Of a DNA stretch of 34,617 nt, positions 24,387 through 32,910 are shown piece after piece. The notes below the pieces were generated by a model, which did not search any database, was not told where the DNA came from, and was given only the letters and a program-made list of their open reading frames with translations. The DNA is taken from assembly GCF_009917485.1 (NCBI RefSeq), contig NZ_QZDT01000038.1, forward strand, positions 1 to 34,617. Reading direction: 5' to 3'. This DNA comes from Parablautia muri. Its GTDB lineage: Bacteria > Bacillota > Clostridia > Lachnospirales > Lachnospiraceae. A program made the translations under genes and the position numbers. Position 1 is the first letter of the stretch. Every line of letters begins with the position of its first letter.

Positions 24387-25307
24387 ATGATCTCATTAAA
24401 TAATGGCCAGTATGTCATAGGATTTGATGATGGCTACCAGCTTGGGAAGACTGCAAACTTCATATTTGATAACGGTGTACACAGGCTTGGAGCTGTAGAG
24501 CCAACGCTAAAAGAAAATTCTCTGTTCTATGATGGGGAATATTTCAAGGTAGGAGAAGGAAGGTCAGCAATCACAGAGGATAAAATATCGGATGATTTGG
24601 CAAGGCTCCGTACAATGACTGGTATTGCAATGGAACTTCGGAACGCTGGATTACATAAGGCGAAGGTTGTTCTGGCAGTTGGGCTTCCGTTTTCCAATTA
24701 TGGGAGGGATAAGCTAAGACTGATTGATTACTATAATCAGCAAAATACTTTGGAATTTTCCTATGAGGGAGAAGATTATACAGTGACGATTGTAAAAGTG
24801 ATTGTATGTCCGCAGTGCTATTCAGCGATTGCTTCAAGGCTTGGAAATATGAAAGATGATTACCTGATCGTAGATATTGGGAGCAAGACCACCGATGTTG
24901 TCTATGTTCGGAATGGACTCCCGATTGAGAGCAAGTCCATCACGATTGAAAAGGCTATGGTCAAATGGATTAAAGAAATACAGCGGGATATGAAAATACA
25001 GACTGGAAAAGATATTCCGGAACATGAGATCATGAAGGTCATGTTAAAAGAAGGGAGCAATCTGCCATCAGTCTATATGGAGCTGATCCATGGGATGATG
25101 AGGGAAAAGATACATTCTCTGGAATTAGAGCTTTCGGAACGTGGCTACAGCCTTGATTACATCAACATCATCTATGTAGGTGGTGGTGCGCTGATGGCCC
25201 GTGATCATGCTGGGAAGTATCGGAACCATACAGCTTATGACTGTGATCTGTGTGCCAATGCGAAAGGCTATGAGTTCCTTGCCGGTCAGATGCTAGAGAG
25301 AAGGTGA
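24387..25307 (+). CDS. parM: ParM/StbA-like actin-type partition ATPase
   Basis: A 306-residue actin-fold ATPase that polymerises to push sister plasmids apart. Phosphate-1 loop VIGFDDGYQLGKT (10-22), phosphate-2 loop LIVDIGSKTTDVV (160-172, D163) and adenosine motif IIYVGGGALM (261-270) are present in the right order. The length is close to plasmid ParM (about 320). GGAGG lies 5 bases before ATG. It is followed after 4 bases by a small ParR-like gene, the classic type II partition order. A partition system implies that the element has, or once had, an extrachromosomal stage. Confidence 0.88.
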   Translation: MISLNNGQYVIGFDDGYQLGKTANFIFDNGVHRLGAVEPTLKENSLFYDGEYFKVGEGRSAITEDKISDDLARLRTMTGIAMELRNAGLHKAKVVLAVGLPFSNYGRDKLRLIDYYNQQNTLEFSYEGEDYTVTIVKVIVCPQCYSAIASRLGNMKDDYLIVDIGSKTTDVVYVRNGLPIESKSITIEKAMVKWIKEIQRDMKIQTGKDIPEHEIMKVMLKEGSNLPSVYMELIHGMMREKIHSLELELSERGYSLDYINIIYVGGGALMARDHAGKYRNHTAYDCDLCANAKGYEFLAGQMLERR

Positions 25308-25311
25308 ACTA

Positions 25312-25689
25312 ATGGCTGGAAATCAGAAATCCATATTTATTCGATTCAATATGGATGATAAGGCAGATAAGGAATTATACCTGAAACTATCAGAGAAAGC
25401 AGATAGTTCCGCATCACTTACCTCTTATGTCAAAAGAGCATTGGAAGAATATCTCAATGTTAAAACCGAAATGTCAGAGCGTCAGCAGTTCCATGAGCAT
25501 ATGCTCTTAATGGTACGTGAGGAAATGCAGTTACAGGGAATGAAACTTGTTGGAGCGTTGCTTGCTGGTATAGGAACAGTAAATGTACAGAAGATTCCGG
25601 AGAAGCCTGTGATGGAAGAAGCGGGATTACCAGAAGCGTGTGGGAGACTTCCGGAAGAACTTAAGGGGGTACTTGACCTTATTGGATGA
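25312..25689 (+). CDS. ParR/StbB-like centromere-binding adaptor
   Basis: 125 residues. The N-terminal half, SIFIRFNMDDKADKELYLKL and then SLTSYVKRALEEYLN, has the beta-strand plus two-helix layout of ribbon-helix-helix DNA-binding adaptors. The C-terminal part is long, helical and acidic. With the ParM-like gene 4 bases upstream it forms a type II partition operon. ParR proteins bind repeats beside the operon and cap the ParM filament; repeats at 25891-25973 are candidates. The assignment rests on layout and context more than on a signature motif. Confidence 0.7.
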   Translation: MAGNQKSIFIRFNMDDKADKELYLKLSEKADSSASLTSYVKRALEEYLNVKTEMSERQQFHEHMLLMVREEMQLQGMKLVGALLAGIGTVNVQKIPEKPVMEEAGLPEACGRLPEELKGVLDLIG

Positions 25690-25733
25690 GACTAAAAAAA
25701 TAAAATTATAAAGGAATATTTTACAGGGTATGT

Positions 25734-25759
25734 ACAGGCACTCCAATCGGGGTGCCTGT
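25734..25759 (+). terminator. Hairpin after the partition operon
   Basis: An 11-bp stem, ACAGGCACTCC/GGGGTGCCTGT with one G-U, has an AATC loop, 45 bases after the parR stop. The T tract is poor (TGCACGTTTG), but the fold is very like the hairpin at 22955. Confidence 0.55.
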
Positions 25760-25890
25760 TGCACGTTTGTTGTAAAGCGAAAGCAATGTGCTGTAGAATT
25801 GGTAAATTAAAAAAATATTTCCGGTTGAAAGTCGCATATATGAAAGCTGGTATAACAGATATGCAATAATTTCATAGTTTCTAAAAATGA

Positions 25891-25973
25891 TGTGCAGTTT
25901 AGGTATACATATTGTGCCATATAAACTGCACACATTTTATGTATGATGAAACATTGTCTGTTTATGAAACATT
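25891..25973. repeat. Inverted and direct repeats after the partition genes
   Basis: TGTGCAGTTT (25891-25900) and AAACTGCACA (25923-25932) are a perfect 10-bp inverted repeat. Two direct copies of ATGAAACATT follow at 25946-25955 and 25964-25973, 18 bases apart. They lie in the 356-base gap between the ParR-like gene and the Mor-family gene. They may be a centromere (ParR sites), an operator for the Mor-family gene, or, for the inverted repeat, a terminator. Nothing else in this gap is recognisable. Confidence 0.5.
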
Positions 25974-26045
25974 AAAAAACTCATTTTACAATTGGATTTA
26001 TGTCAGTGGCTGTTGCTATACTTTGCATGGATTGGAGGTGATGAG

Positions 26046-26375
26046 TTGGTCAGGATTGATTTCAACGATATAAACGACAAGATTATTTATGAGGCCTTTC
26101 ATGTAGAAGGGAACGAAGCAGAAGCTTTGAATGACAGCTATCTGGAGCTTTTTGAACTGATTGGGCGGGATGCAATGCTTAAATTATTCACGCATTTTCA
26201 CGGGGATAAGATTGACTGTCCCATGCGGCTGTACCGTCCGGAATTTATAGCAGACCTGGCAAAGGGAGAGACGGACAGGCGTGAGAGAGCCAAGATTGCG
26301 CGGGCAGGAGGATATTCGGCGAGAGTGATTGAAGGGCTGCTGAGCAAACGCCGCAAAGAAAATGAAACGGAATGA
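26046..26375 (+). CDS. Mor-family transcription activator-like protein
   Basis: 109 residues from TTG 26046, chosen because GGAGG lies 7 bases before it; the in-frame leftward extension to 25992 has no ribosome site. The layout matches the Mor/C family of Mu-like phages: a dimerising helical N-terminus, a central LFTHFHGDKIDCPMRLYRPE in place of the usual FGG..IYIPK, and a C-terminal HTH (KIARAGGYSARVIEGLLSKR). Such proteins activate late or mobile-element operons. The gene faces the methyltransferase gene 23 bases on. Confidence 0.65.
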   Translation: MVRIDFNDINDKIIYEAFHVEGNEAEALNDSYLELFELIGRDAMLKLFTHFHGDKIDCPMRLYRPEFIADLAKGETDRRERAKIARAGGYSARVIEGLLSKRRKENETE

Positions 26376-26398
26376 CATAAGATAACAGGAGAAGTTTA

Positions 26399-27037
26399 AT
26401 GATGGTTACATATGCAGGAGATAAAGAAGGAGCAAGGAAGAAAATTGTGCGGAAACTTAAAGAAGTAGGTTTAAAGAATGTATTGATTGGGGGTATAAAG
26501 AAAGTCAGATATATGCAGATGATTAACAAGTATCACTTTGATACGTGGCATCTTTCCCCTTATGAGTGGAAAGAATATGCACAGGTATGTGTCCGATATC
26601 TAAATTCTCATGATTGTAAAACGGTAGTGGACATTGGGTGTGGTTTAGGTGAAATATTGCAGCATATAAAAGCAGACAAGAAAATCGGGCTGGATTTACA
26701 GGAAGAAGTAATACAGGCGGCACGGGAACTTAATAGTGGAGAAATTGATTTTGTAGTAGGAAGTTTTGGAGAACTTATAGAGAATCCAATTGACTACCTG
26801 ATTACATTAAACTTTATGCATGGAGGAACAGAAGCTGAATGGATGGAAATCTATCATACAGCAGCAGATCAGAATGAAGTCGGACATTTTGTAGTGGATA
26901 CCGTTCCGGAGAAAGCATTCGACTCTGCCACCCACTCATTGGATTGGAGCAAAATTTTACCGGACAATTATAAGAGGATAAAACGGTTAGGGCCATTTCT
27001 TAGTGGAAGATATGTTGAAATCTGGGAAAGGCAGTAG
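26399..27037 (+). CDS. Class I SAM-dependent methyltransferase
   Basis: A 212-residue enzyme. Motif I is VVDIGCGLGEIL (about 78-89), followed by KIGLDLQEEVIQAA (motif II with the ribose-binding acidic residue) and FVVGSFGEL and DYLITLNFMHG (motifs III/IV). The N-terminal 70 residues (helical, DTWHLSPYEWKEY) resemble methyltransferases of surface-polysaccharide clusters. No DNA-methylase target motif (NPPY or PC) is seen, so a small molecule or sugar is the more likely substrate. It is cargo with no obvious link to mobility. Start ATG 26399 with AGGAG 7 bases ahead. Confidence 0.8.
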   Translation: MMVTYAGDKEGARKKIVRKLKEVGLKNVLIGGIKKVRYMQMINKYHFDTWHLSPYEWKEYAQVCVRYLNSHDCKTVVDIGCGLGEILQHIKADKKIGLDLQEEVIQAARELNSGEIDFVVGSFGELIENPIDYLITLNFMHGGTEAEWMEIYHTAADQNEVGHFVVDTVPEKAFDSATHSLDWSKILPDNYKRIKRLGPFLSGRYVEIWERQ

Positions 27038-27269
27038 GCTGAGGGATAGGCTCCGTGATATTTCCATGGGAAGAACTGCAGGGATTTACCGTATGTTTGT
27101 ATATATGTGTTTTGGAAGGAAGATTGTGGGGAATATAGATCATTTCCATAATAATATCAGAAGGATTTTCGGTGATGTAGTTAAACCGTAGGAGATACTT
27201 TGAACCTTGTATTATTATTCACTATTACAAATACAATTGCCGATTTTCATCAGAAAGCTATCTGACAAT

Positions 27270-27306
27270 AAAGAGGATTGGGGGATATATTCCTTCAATC
27301 CTTTTT
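27270..27306 (+). terminator. Terminator between methyltransferase and DUF6809-like genes
   Basis: AAAGAGGATTG/CAATCCTTTTT gives an 11-bp stem with one G-U and a 15-base loop, with the T tract in the right arm. Confidence 0.65.
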
Positions 27307-27377
27307 ATATTCCATTTTTACCACACATATACGGATATAACAGGAAACGTACAACACCAAAGGAGGAAACAAAATCT

Positions 27378-27632
27378 ATGGAGAAAAATATTTTAGAAGC
27401 ATTCCAGCCCAACATAGTAGAAAGACTGGGAGAAGTTTACTGGCGGGATGATGGTTACAGGGCGGCTTTTGAGAAGGAGAAAGAACTTGCAAACCGTGTG
27501 AGGGAAACCTTTTCCGGGGAACAGATGGATATAGTGGAGCAATACCATTCCGCCATATCCGCCACCATGGGTATATGTGAGCTTCTTGCCTATAAGCAGG
27601 GTATGAAGGATATGGTGTCTATTTTGAAGTAA
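27378..27632 (+). CDS. Small helical protein, DUF6809-like
   Basis: 84 residues from ATG 27378, with AAAGGAGG upstream. All-helical and charged, ending SATMGICELLAYKQGMKDMV, a pattern shared with DUF6809-type proteins such as the one at 23070. The function is unknown. Confidence 0.65.
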   Translation: MEKNILEAFQPNIVERLGEVYWRDDGYRAAFEKEKELANRVRETFSGEQMDIVEQYHSAISATMGICELLAYKQGMKDMVSILK

Positions 27633-27783
27633 AAGGGAAGGGCATATAGGAAATGTATCTGCCATAAAGGAATCATGATTCTGTCGTATATGCAGAGCAT
27701 ACACTGATATATTCTTTCAATAGTACGAAACGTATCATCAAACCAGATGGTATTGTGAAAATAGGAAGGGAAAGGAGAACCAT

Positions 27784-27903
27784 ATGGACAGACTGAAATT
27801 CTTAGAGAACGTTTTAAAAGCCGCATCAACATTAGTGGCGGCGCTTGTGTCCTTTGTCAAATTTATCGGCATGGCGTTCAGTATGAAAACAGAAAAGGCA
27901 TAG
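27784..27903 (+). CDS. 39-residue hydrophobic peptide
   Basis: AAAGGAG and ATG 27784 open a 39-codon frame: MDRLKFLENVLKAASTLVAA, then LVSFVKFIGMAF and a polar tail. The middle could span or lie on a membrane. The ribosome site is strong and the codon use ordinary. Small toxin, holin-like or regulatory peptides have this form; there is no evidence to choose between them. Confidence 0.5.
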   Translation: MDRLKFLENVLKAASTLVAALVSFVKFIGMAFSMKTEKA

Positions 27904-28060
27904 GTTTTATCATGCGTCACTTTGCAGAACGGTGAAAAATCGAGTATCAGCAACAGATTAAAAATGAAATACAGGATGCGGACAGGGGCTTTCCATGAGG
28001 AAGCTCCTTTTTGCACCCTGTTACCAACACACGGGAAAAAGAGAAAAGGAGATGTTAAAA

Positions 28061-28993
28061 ATGGCACATATGATAGAAACAATGTTCTCTGTAAGGGAGA
28101 AACCATGGCATGGGTTAGGTACAATTGTTATGGAAGCACCTGCATCAGCAGAAGCATTAAAATTAGCGGGGCTTGACTGGGAGGTGGTTCAGGAGCCTGT
28201 GTACACGGGCTGTAATGAAATGGTGAAGGGGTATAAAGCAAATGTGAGAAGCTCTGACAGGAGAGTGCTGGGCGTGGTATCTGACAGGTATAAGGTGGTA
28301 CAGAATACAGATGCTTTCAGCTTCACTGATGAACTGCTTGGAAAAGGAGTAAAATATGAGACTGCTGGATCTTTGCAGGAGGGTAAAAAGGTATGGCTCC
28401 TTGCAAGACTGCCGAAAGAGTATGTCATTGCAGGGGAACGCATCAGCTCTTATCTGGTATTTTCTAACACCCATGACGGTTCCGGTTCTGTAAAGGTAGC
28501 TGTAACTCCTGTAAGGGTGGTATGCAACAATACTCTGAACCTTGCATTGGAAACGGCAAAGCGGAGTTTTTCTATGATCCACACGGGCAACATCCATGAC
28601 AAGATACAGGAGGCAAAGGATACGCTCTTTATGGCGGAGAATTATATGGATAACCTTGGCATAGAGTTTGAGCAGTTACGCAGACAGAAAATGACGGACG
28701 CACAGGTGAAGGAATACATAGAATTGCTCCTTCCCATGGAAAAAGAACCTACACCCATCCAGAGTAAGAACATTCTGAAGCTCCGCAGGGATATGGAGCA
28801 GCGTTATTATGAGGCTCCTGATTTGCAGAAAGTGGGAAACAATGCATATCGGTTCATCAATGCAGTGTCAGACTTTGCCACACACAGCAGACCACTTCGA
28901 ATGACAGCGAATTATAAGGAGAACGTGTTTGCGAGAACCATTGATGGAAATCCGCTGATAGATAAAGCATATCAGCTTGTAAAAGCTGCCTAA
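28061..28993 (+). CDS. DUF932 (phage/plasmid-like TIGR03299) protein
   Basis: 310 residues. The start MAHMIETMFSVREKPWHGLG at ATG 28061, with AAAGGAG ahead, is the standard opening of this family. The central RLPKEYVIAGERISSYLVF and VTPVRVVCNNTLNLAL, and the late NNAYRFINAVSDFATHSRPL, also match. The family is found on plasmids, phages and ICEs; its biochemical role is not established, but it often sits beside recombination and single-strand DNA genes, as it does here (YqaJ and Rad52-like follow). A longer open frame runs left but has no better start. Confidence 0.88.
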   Translation: MAHMIETMFSVREKPWHGLGTIVMEAPASAEALKLAGLDWEVVQEPVYTGCNEMVKGYKANVRSSDRRVLGVVSDRYKVVQNTDAFSFTDELLGKGVKYETAGSLQEGKKVWLLARLPKEYVIAGERISSYLVFSNTHDGSGSVKVAVTPVRVVCNNTLNLALETAKRSFSMIHTGNIHDKIQEAKDTLFMAENYMDNLGIEFEQLRRQKMTDAQVKEYIELLLPMEKEPTPIQSKNILKLRRDMEQRYYEAPDLQKVGNNAYRFINAVSDFATHSRPLRMTANYKENVFARTIDGNPLIDKAYQLVKAA

Positions 28994-29261
28994 ATTGTGG
29001 TGTATGTCCTTAAGCTTCTGATAAGCCTTTTGGTCTCATGCAGTTTAAAAGGAACAGAACATATCACAGGATGGAAGTAAGAGGATATATGTACTGCTAG
29101 GGTGAAGTAATCTACAGATTGAAAATCTATGGGAATATTCAAAAATATTCGTAGTCGAGGTAAAAGTGAAGGATAACAGAGATAATGGGGATGGCATGGA
29201 TCAGCATGGTCTTTGCTATCCCTGTTATTATGCAGTGCTGTACAGGAAAAGGAGGAAAATC

Positions 29262-30191
29262 ATGTTTGAAAAAATATCATTATCAGGAGTAGACAATACT
29301 GGATGGCTCCGTTTAAGGAAGTCAGGAATCGGGGGATCGGATGCTGGTGCAATCTGCGGTGTGAACCCATTCAGCAATGCAATGAAGGTCTTTAAGGATA
29401 AGACCAGTGAAGAGATCGAGGAACAAGATAATGAAGCGATAAGGATAGGCCACGATTTGGAAGATTACGTGGCGCAGAGATTTACAGAGGCTACGGGGCT
29501 TAAGGTGAGGAAGTCCAACTTCATGTACCGCAGTACAGAACATCCGTTTATGATTGCTGATGTTGACCGTCTTGTAGTTGGAGAAGATGCAGGATTGGAG
29601 TGCAAAACTGCCAGTGCCTACAATGCGGACAAATGGGCGGATGGTGATATTCCCCTCCATTATGTGATGCAATGCTACCATTATATGGCAGTCACAGGAA
29701 AAAAGGTATGGTATATTGCGGCAGTGATTCTTGGGAGGGAATTTACCTACAGGAAATTGGAGTGGGATGATGAGCTGATAGAGCGTCTTATTTCAATAGA
29801 AGATAATTTCTGGAATAACCATGTGGTGAAAGGAATCATCCCGCCGCCGGATGGGAGCAAAGTCTGTGACGAGGTGATCCAGCAGTATTTCCATACAGCA
29901 AGGAAAGCCAGTGCAATTAAGCTGGTTGGTTTTGATGAAAAATTACGAAGACGTGAAGAAATCCTTGGATTTATTTCAGAATTACAGGAGGAGCAGAAGC
30001 AGATCGAACAGGAAGTGAAGCTTTTCATGCAGGACAATGAGCTTGCCAGCAGTGAGCATTTTCGTGTGTCATGGAAGAATATTGATTCCACCAAATTAGA
30101 TGCGAAGCGGATTAAGGAAGAGAAGCCGGAGCTTTATGCCGATTATGGAAAAGTTTCCCATTCCAGAAGGTTTGAGGTGAAAGTGGCATAG
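29262..30191 (+). CDS. YqaJ-type viral recombinase exonuclease
   Basis: 309 residues, start ATG 29262 with AAAGGAGG ahead. YqaJ proteins are lambda-exonuclease-like PD-(D/E)XK enzymes that resect double-strand ends. WLRLRKSGIGGSDAGAICGV opens the domain, GHDLEDYVAQRF carries the helical Glu, and the catalytic core is ADVDRLV and LECKTA (D...ExK), followed by the MQCYHYMAVTG helix. A C-terminal coiled coil (REEILGFISELQEEQKQIEQ) may bind the annealing partner. The Rad52-like gene lies just downstream, so the pair resembles a Red-like recombination system. The 268-base gap before it shows no further gene. Confidence 0.9.
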   Translation: MFEKISLSGVDNTGWLRLRKSGIGGSDAGAICGVNPFSNAMKVFKDKTSEEIEEQDNEAIRIGHDLEDYVAQRFTEATGLKVRKSNFMYRSTEHPFMIADVDRLVVGEDAGLECKTASAYNADKWADGDIPLHYVMQCYHYMAVTGKKVWYIAAVILGREFTYRKLEWDDELIERLISIEDNFWNNHVVKGIIPPPDGSKVCDEVIQQYFHTARKASAIKLVGFDEKLRRREEILGFISELQEEQKQIEQEVKLFMQDNELASSEHFRVSWKNIDSTKLDAKRIKEEKPELYADYGKVSHSRRFEVKVA

Positions 30192-30200
30192 AGGGTATAT

Positions 30201-30572
30201 ATGGAAGAAAAGGAGTTAAAAGAGTTATTGTTAGAAAAGCTCCATATAGAACTGCACCTTTTTAAGGATTCCATGCTACAGGAAACGAAGAAGGAAATAT
30301 ACGAAGCTTCCTATAAAATAGAAGTATTTGTGAATGTGTACGAGATACTGATGGAGGAAGTGGAGAACCTTGACATAGAAACCGTGCGTGGGATTCTCCA
30401 TTGAAAATATGGCATACTGGAATCGTTATACGAGGAATGGCTCGGATACAGGGATGATTCCTATGATGAACTGAAAGCCTATGTGGGGAGTGAATTGGGT
30501 GTAATGGCGCAGGGGGATATATCCTGTAGAAGGGAGAGAGAAGATGGAGAAGAACGTTATCAGGCTGCTTAA
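30201..30572 (+). pseudogene. DUF3848-like gene with an in-frame TGA
   Basis: The frame starts at ATG 30201 and reads MEEKELKELLLEKLHIELHL through IYEASYKIEVFVNVYEILME to a TGA at 30402-30404. In the same frame it continues KYGILESLYEEWLGYRDDSY and DELKAYVGSEL until TAA at 30570-30572. The parts together make the helical length of a DUF3848-type protein, so the TGA most likely replaces TGG (Trp). It can be a nonsense mutation, or a sequencing error. The first 67 residues alone may still be made. The extended frame would overlap the next start by 29 bases. Confidence 0.6.
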
Positions 30573-31320
30573 AGCAGATGAGATTGAATGCAGGGTGTCG
30601 GTGATCAATGAAAAGGGATTAAGCCTCTTATTATATAAGGATGCAAGGGTAGACCAGCGCATCCTTGATGAAACCTTTGGAGCTTTTGGATGGAAAAGGA
30701 GCCATCAGTGTATTGATGGCAATCTTTACTGCACCGTGGAGGTATTTGATAAGGAAACCATGCAGTGGATTGCCAAGCAGGATGTAGGTACGATGGGGTA
30801 TACGGAGAAGGAGAAATCCCAGGCATCGGACAGCTTCAAGAGGGCGTGCTTCAACTGGGGGATTGGGAGGGAGCTGTACTCGGCTCCCTTTATCTGGATT
30901 CCAGCAGGTAAAGCCTCAATCCAGATGAAAGAGGGTTCAAATAAGGAGAAGCGTTATTACTGTAATGACCGTTTTTCTGTAATATCCATTGCATACAACA
31001 ATGACCGTGAAATATCAGCTCTTGTGATCAACAATGATAAAGGCCAGACAGTCTACGAGTTAAAAGCGAAAGCAGATACGGGGAGCCGGAAGCAAGAAGA
31101 TCAATTAAGGGGTAAGAAGGAAGGGATTCAGCAGAAATCGGAAGCTAAGAAAGAGGGTATTTCCAAAGAGCAGATGGACTTACTGCAGGAGGAGCTTAAG
31201 AGAACAGGTGTTGCAATGGAAGCAGTACAGGAGAGGTATAAGATTACAGCACCGGAATCCATGAATGAGAAAACCTATAAGAGGGTGATGGAAGCCCTTG
31301 CAAAGACAAAAGCAGCATAG
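30544..31320 (+). CDS. Rad52/Sak-like single-strand annealing protein
   Basis: 258 residues, start ATG 30544 with GGGAG ahead. The N-terminal 125 residues fit the Rad52-type annealase fold: KADEIECRVSVINEKGLSLL, RILDETFGAFGWKRS, then strands around YCTVEVFDKETMQWI, and the conserved closing helix SDSFKRACFNWGIGRELYSA. The C-terminal tail is charged and partly disordered (about 180-215), with a helical end. Such proteins coat and anneal single strands made by the partner exonuclease, here the YqaJ-like enzyme. A Sak/Rad52 relation is judged from pattern only. Confidence 0.72.
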   Translation: MEKNVIRLLKADEIECRVSVINEKGLSLLLYKDARVDQRILDETFGAFGWKRSHQCIDGNLYCTVEVFDKETMQWIAKQDVGTMGYTEKEKSQASDSFKRACFNWGIGRELYSAPFIWIPAGKASIQMKEGSNKEKRYYCNDRFSVISIAYNNDREISALVINNDKGQTVYELKAKADTGSRKQEDQLRGKKEGIQQKSEAKKEGISKEQMDLLQEELKRTGVAMEAVQERYKITAPESMNEKTYKRVMEALAKTKAA

Positions 31321-31337
31321 GAGAGGAAGATAAGATT

Positions 31338-32243
31338 ATGAGACTGGAAGAGTTTGCAGAGGAAGTATTAAAGGGAGTGGAAGAAAAAGCAGGTGGAAGT
31401 CTGGAAGTGAGGATTGTTCCGGGAGCGAAAAATAATGGCATCACGCTTACAGGGATTACAGCGTCTAAACATGAGGGAAAAGGGGGCGTCTGTATCTATC
31501 TGGATAATTATTATGAGGGCTATTGTGATGGGCGGATAACACTCGGTTGGATAGCAGAGGATGTTTACGGTAAACTCATGGAACACTGTAATGACCTTGA
31601 TGGAGTGGATATGGGAGTGTTATGGGATTGGGAAGCGGCTAAGGGTCGTATCCGAGCGAAGCTGGTAAACCGTGAAATGAACAGGGAACTCCTTAAAAAG
31701 GTACCCTACCGGGAATTTCTCGACCTTGCGGTAATTTACTATGTGACGCTGGATGGCCTTTCGGAAAGCGGTACCGCTGCATTTACAGTGTCGGATCAGA
31801 ACATGGAAGTATGGAGAAAAGATGAAAACGCTCTTTATCAGATGGCAGTTTCCAATATGCGCCTTGATGGGGAACCGGTATTTGAGGATATGGAAGAAAT
31901 CATCCGGAGCATGATACCAGATGGAATGCCTGACCTTGCAGTTGGAATGCCGAAAATCAGATCCTATGTCCTGACTAACCCAAAAAAGGTATTCGGGGCT
32001 GTGGAGCTTCTGGATGGAAATACCTTAACGGAAATCGGTGATAAACTTGGAAGCGATTATATGGTGCTTCCAAGTTCTCTGCATGAGAGCATCATCCTTC
32101 CTGTAGATGGGAGAATATCTTATCAGGAACTTGCAGATATAGTAACAGATATAAACAGGAATGTGGTTTCTATTGTGGAACGACTTTCAGATCATGTATA
32201 CCTGTATGAGCGTAAGGAAGGAGCATTGAGGATTGCCGCATGA
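31338..32243 (+). CDS. DUF5688 protein
   Basis: 301 residues, start ATG 31338 with GAGAGG upstream, 17 bases after the annealase gene. N-terminal LEEFAEEVLKGVEEKAGGSL, then KNNGITLTGITA, YLDNYYEGYCDG and later MVLPSSLHESIILP are the boxes of DUF5688, a family common on Firmicute mobile elements with no known function. It appears intact and soluble. Confidence 0.85.
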   Translation: MRLEEFAEEVLKGVEEKAGGSLEVRIVPGAKNNGITLTGITASKHEGKGGVCIYLDNYYEGYCDGRITLGWIAEDVYGKLMEHCNDLDGVDMGVLWDWEAAKGRIRAKLVNREMNRELLKKVPYREFLDLAVIYYVTLDGLSESGTAAFTVSDQNMEVWRKDENALYQMAVSNMRLDGEPVFEDMEEIIRSMIPDGMPDLAVGMPKIRSYVLTNPKKVFGAVELLDGNTLTEIGDKLGSDYMVLPSSLHESIILPVDGRISYQELADIVTDINRNVVSIVERLSDHVYLYERKEGALRIAA

Positions 32244-32347
32244 GGTCACAGGAGATACAGGAAGGGAAGGTGGGAGCTGCAATCCCGCATTCCTTTTTGC
32301 AAATACAGAGAGAAAGAGACAATTGGAATAGATATGGAAACAGGTGA
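32240..32347 (+). CDS. 35-residue ORF coupled to DUF5688
   Basis: The start overlaps the DUF5688 stop as ATGA and the frame gives MRSQEIQEGKVGAAIPHSFL followed by 15 polar residues. Only the coupling supports it; GAGGATT upstream is a fair ribosome site. Confidence 0.35.
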   Translation: MRSQEIQEGKVGAAIPHSFLQIQRERDNWNRYGNR

Positions 32348-32405
32348 ATGTGTCGGGATTTGTAAAACTGATGATAAGGGTCATATCATAAAGATAGAGA
32401 GATAA
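32334..32405 (+). CDS. 23-residue ORF with two cysteines
   Basis: Reads METGECVGICKTDDKGHIIK and three more residues. The CVGIC pair is notable, but the ribosome site is weak (TTGGAATAG), so translation is doubtful. Confidence 0.2.
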   Translation: METGECVGICKTDDKGHIIKIER

Positions 32406-32412
32406 AAGGTAA

Positions 32413-32589
32413 ATGACAAATTCAGAAGTAATCAATATGTTAAAGGAAATGCAGGAGGAAGCCGCCCATACAATGGGATTTTTTATCGGTCATGTGACGC
32501 ATACATGGGTGATCAATGAACTGCTTGGAAGAAAAATCGCTGAGTTGGAAAAAGGAGCTAATGATGAAAATATCACAACTGAGAATTGA
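32413..32589 (+). CDS. 58-residue hypothetical protein
   Basis: MTNSEVINMLKEMQEEAAHT then MGFFIGHVTHTWVINELL and a charged tail. AAAAGG precedes ATG 32413 by a short distance. It overlaps the next gene by 26 bases and shares the small-gene style of the cluster. No family recognised. Confidence 0.5.
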   Translation: MTNSEVINMLKEMQEEAAHTMGFFIGHVTHTWVINELLGRKIAELEKGANDENITTEN

Positions 32590-32758
32590 AAAGATTGAAA
32601 ACTATGATCCATTCAATGAACATGCGAAGGACAACGGTATGGTGACAGAATGGGTGGCAAGGAATAAGTGGGGTATTGCAGTGGCTTTTGGGTATACAAA
32701 AGCGGAATGCATAGCAGATGCGGGAAGGTATTGCAAGTTGAAGCAGGATGGCTCCTAA
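32564..32758 (+). CDS. 64-residue hypothetical protein
   Basis: ATG 32564 is favoured over 32561 by AAGGAG 6 bases ahead. The product, MKISQLRIEKIENYDPFNEH and on through WVARNKWGIAVAFGYTKAEC, is small and soluble with a compact alpha/beta look. No family recognised; position in a coupled cluster supports it. Confidence 0.6.
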   Translation: MKISQLRIEKIENYDPFNEHAKDNGMVTEWVARNKWGIAVAFGYTKAECIADAGRYCKLKQDGS

Positions 32759-32910
32759 AGAGAACCATTCATGAGGTTTGAGAAATACCTATGAAAAAAC
32801 AACGATTTATGATACTATTAAAAAAAGAAGCTGATACAAGGCAGGTGAAGAGATTGGAAAGAAACGATGTTGAGATTGTAGACAATGTAAAGAAGGATCA
32901 GGAAGGGATC

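Noticed and set aside
27003-27191. 62-codon frame overlapping the methyltransferase end
   Set aside because: GTG or ATG start without a ribosome site, basic low-complexity content and no family match. It may be a degraded fragment, but I cannot support it.
27674-27681. CTGTCGTA as the distal end of the Tn7-like element
   Set aside because: Only 7 bases match the 36-bp arm and the following bases diverge; expected by chance.
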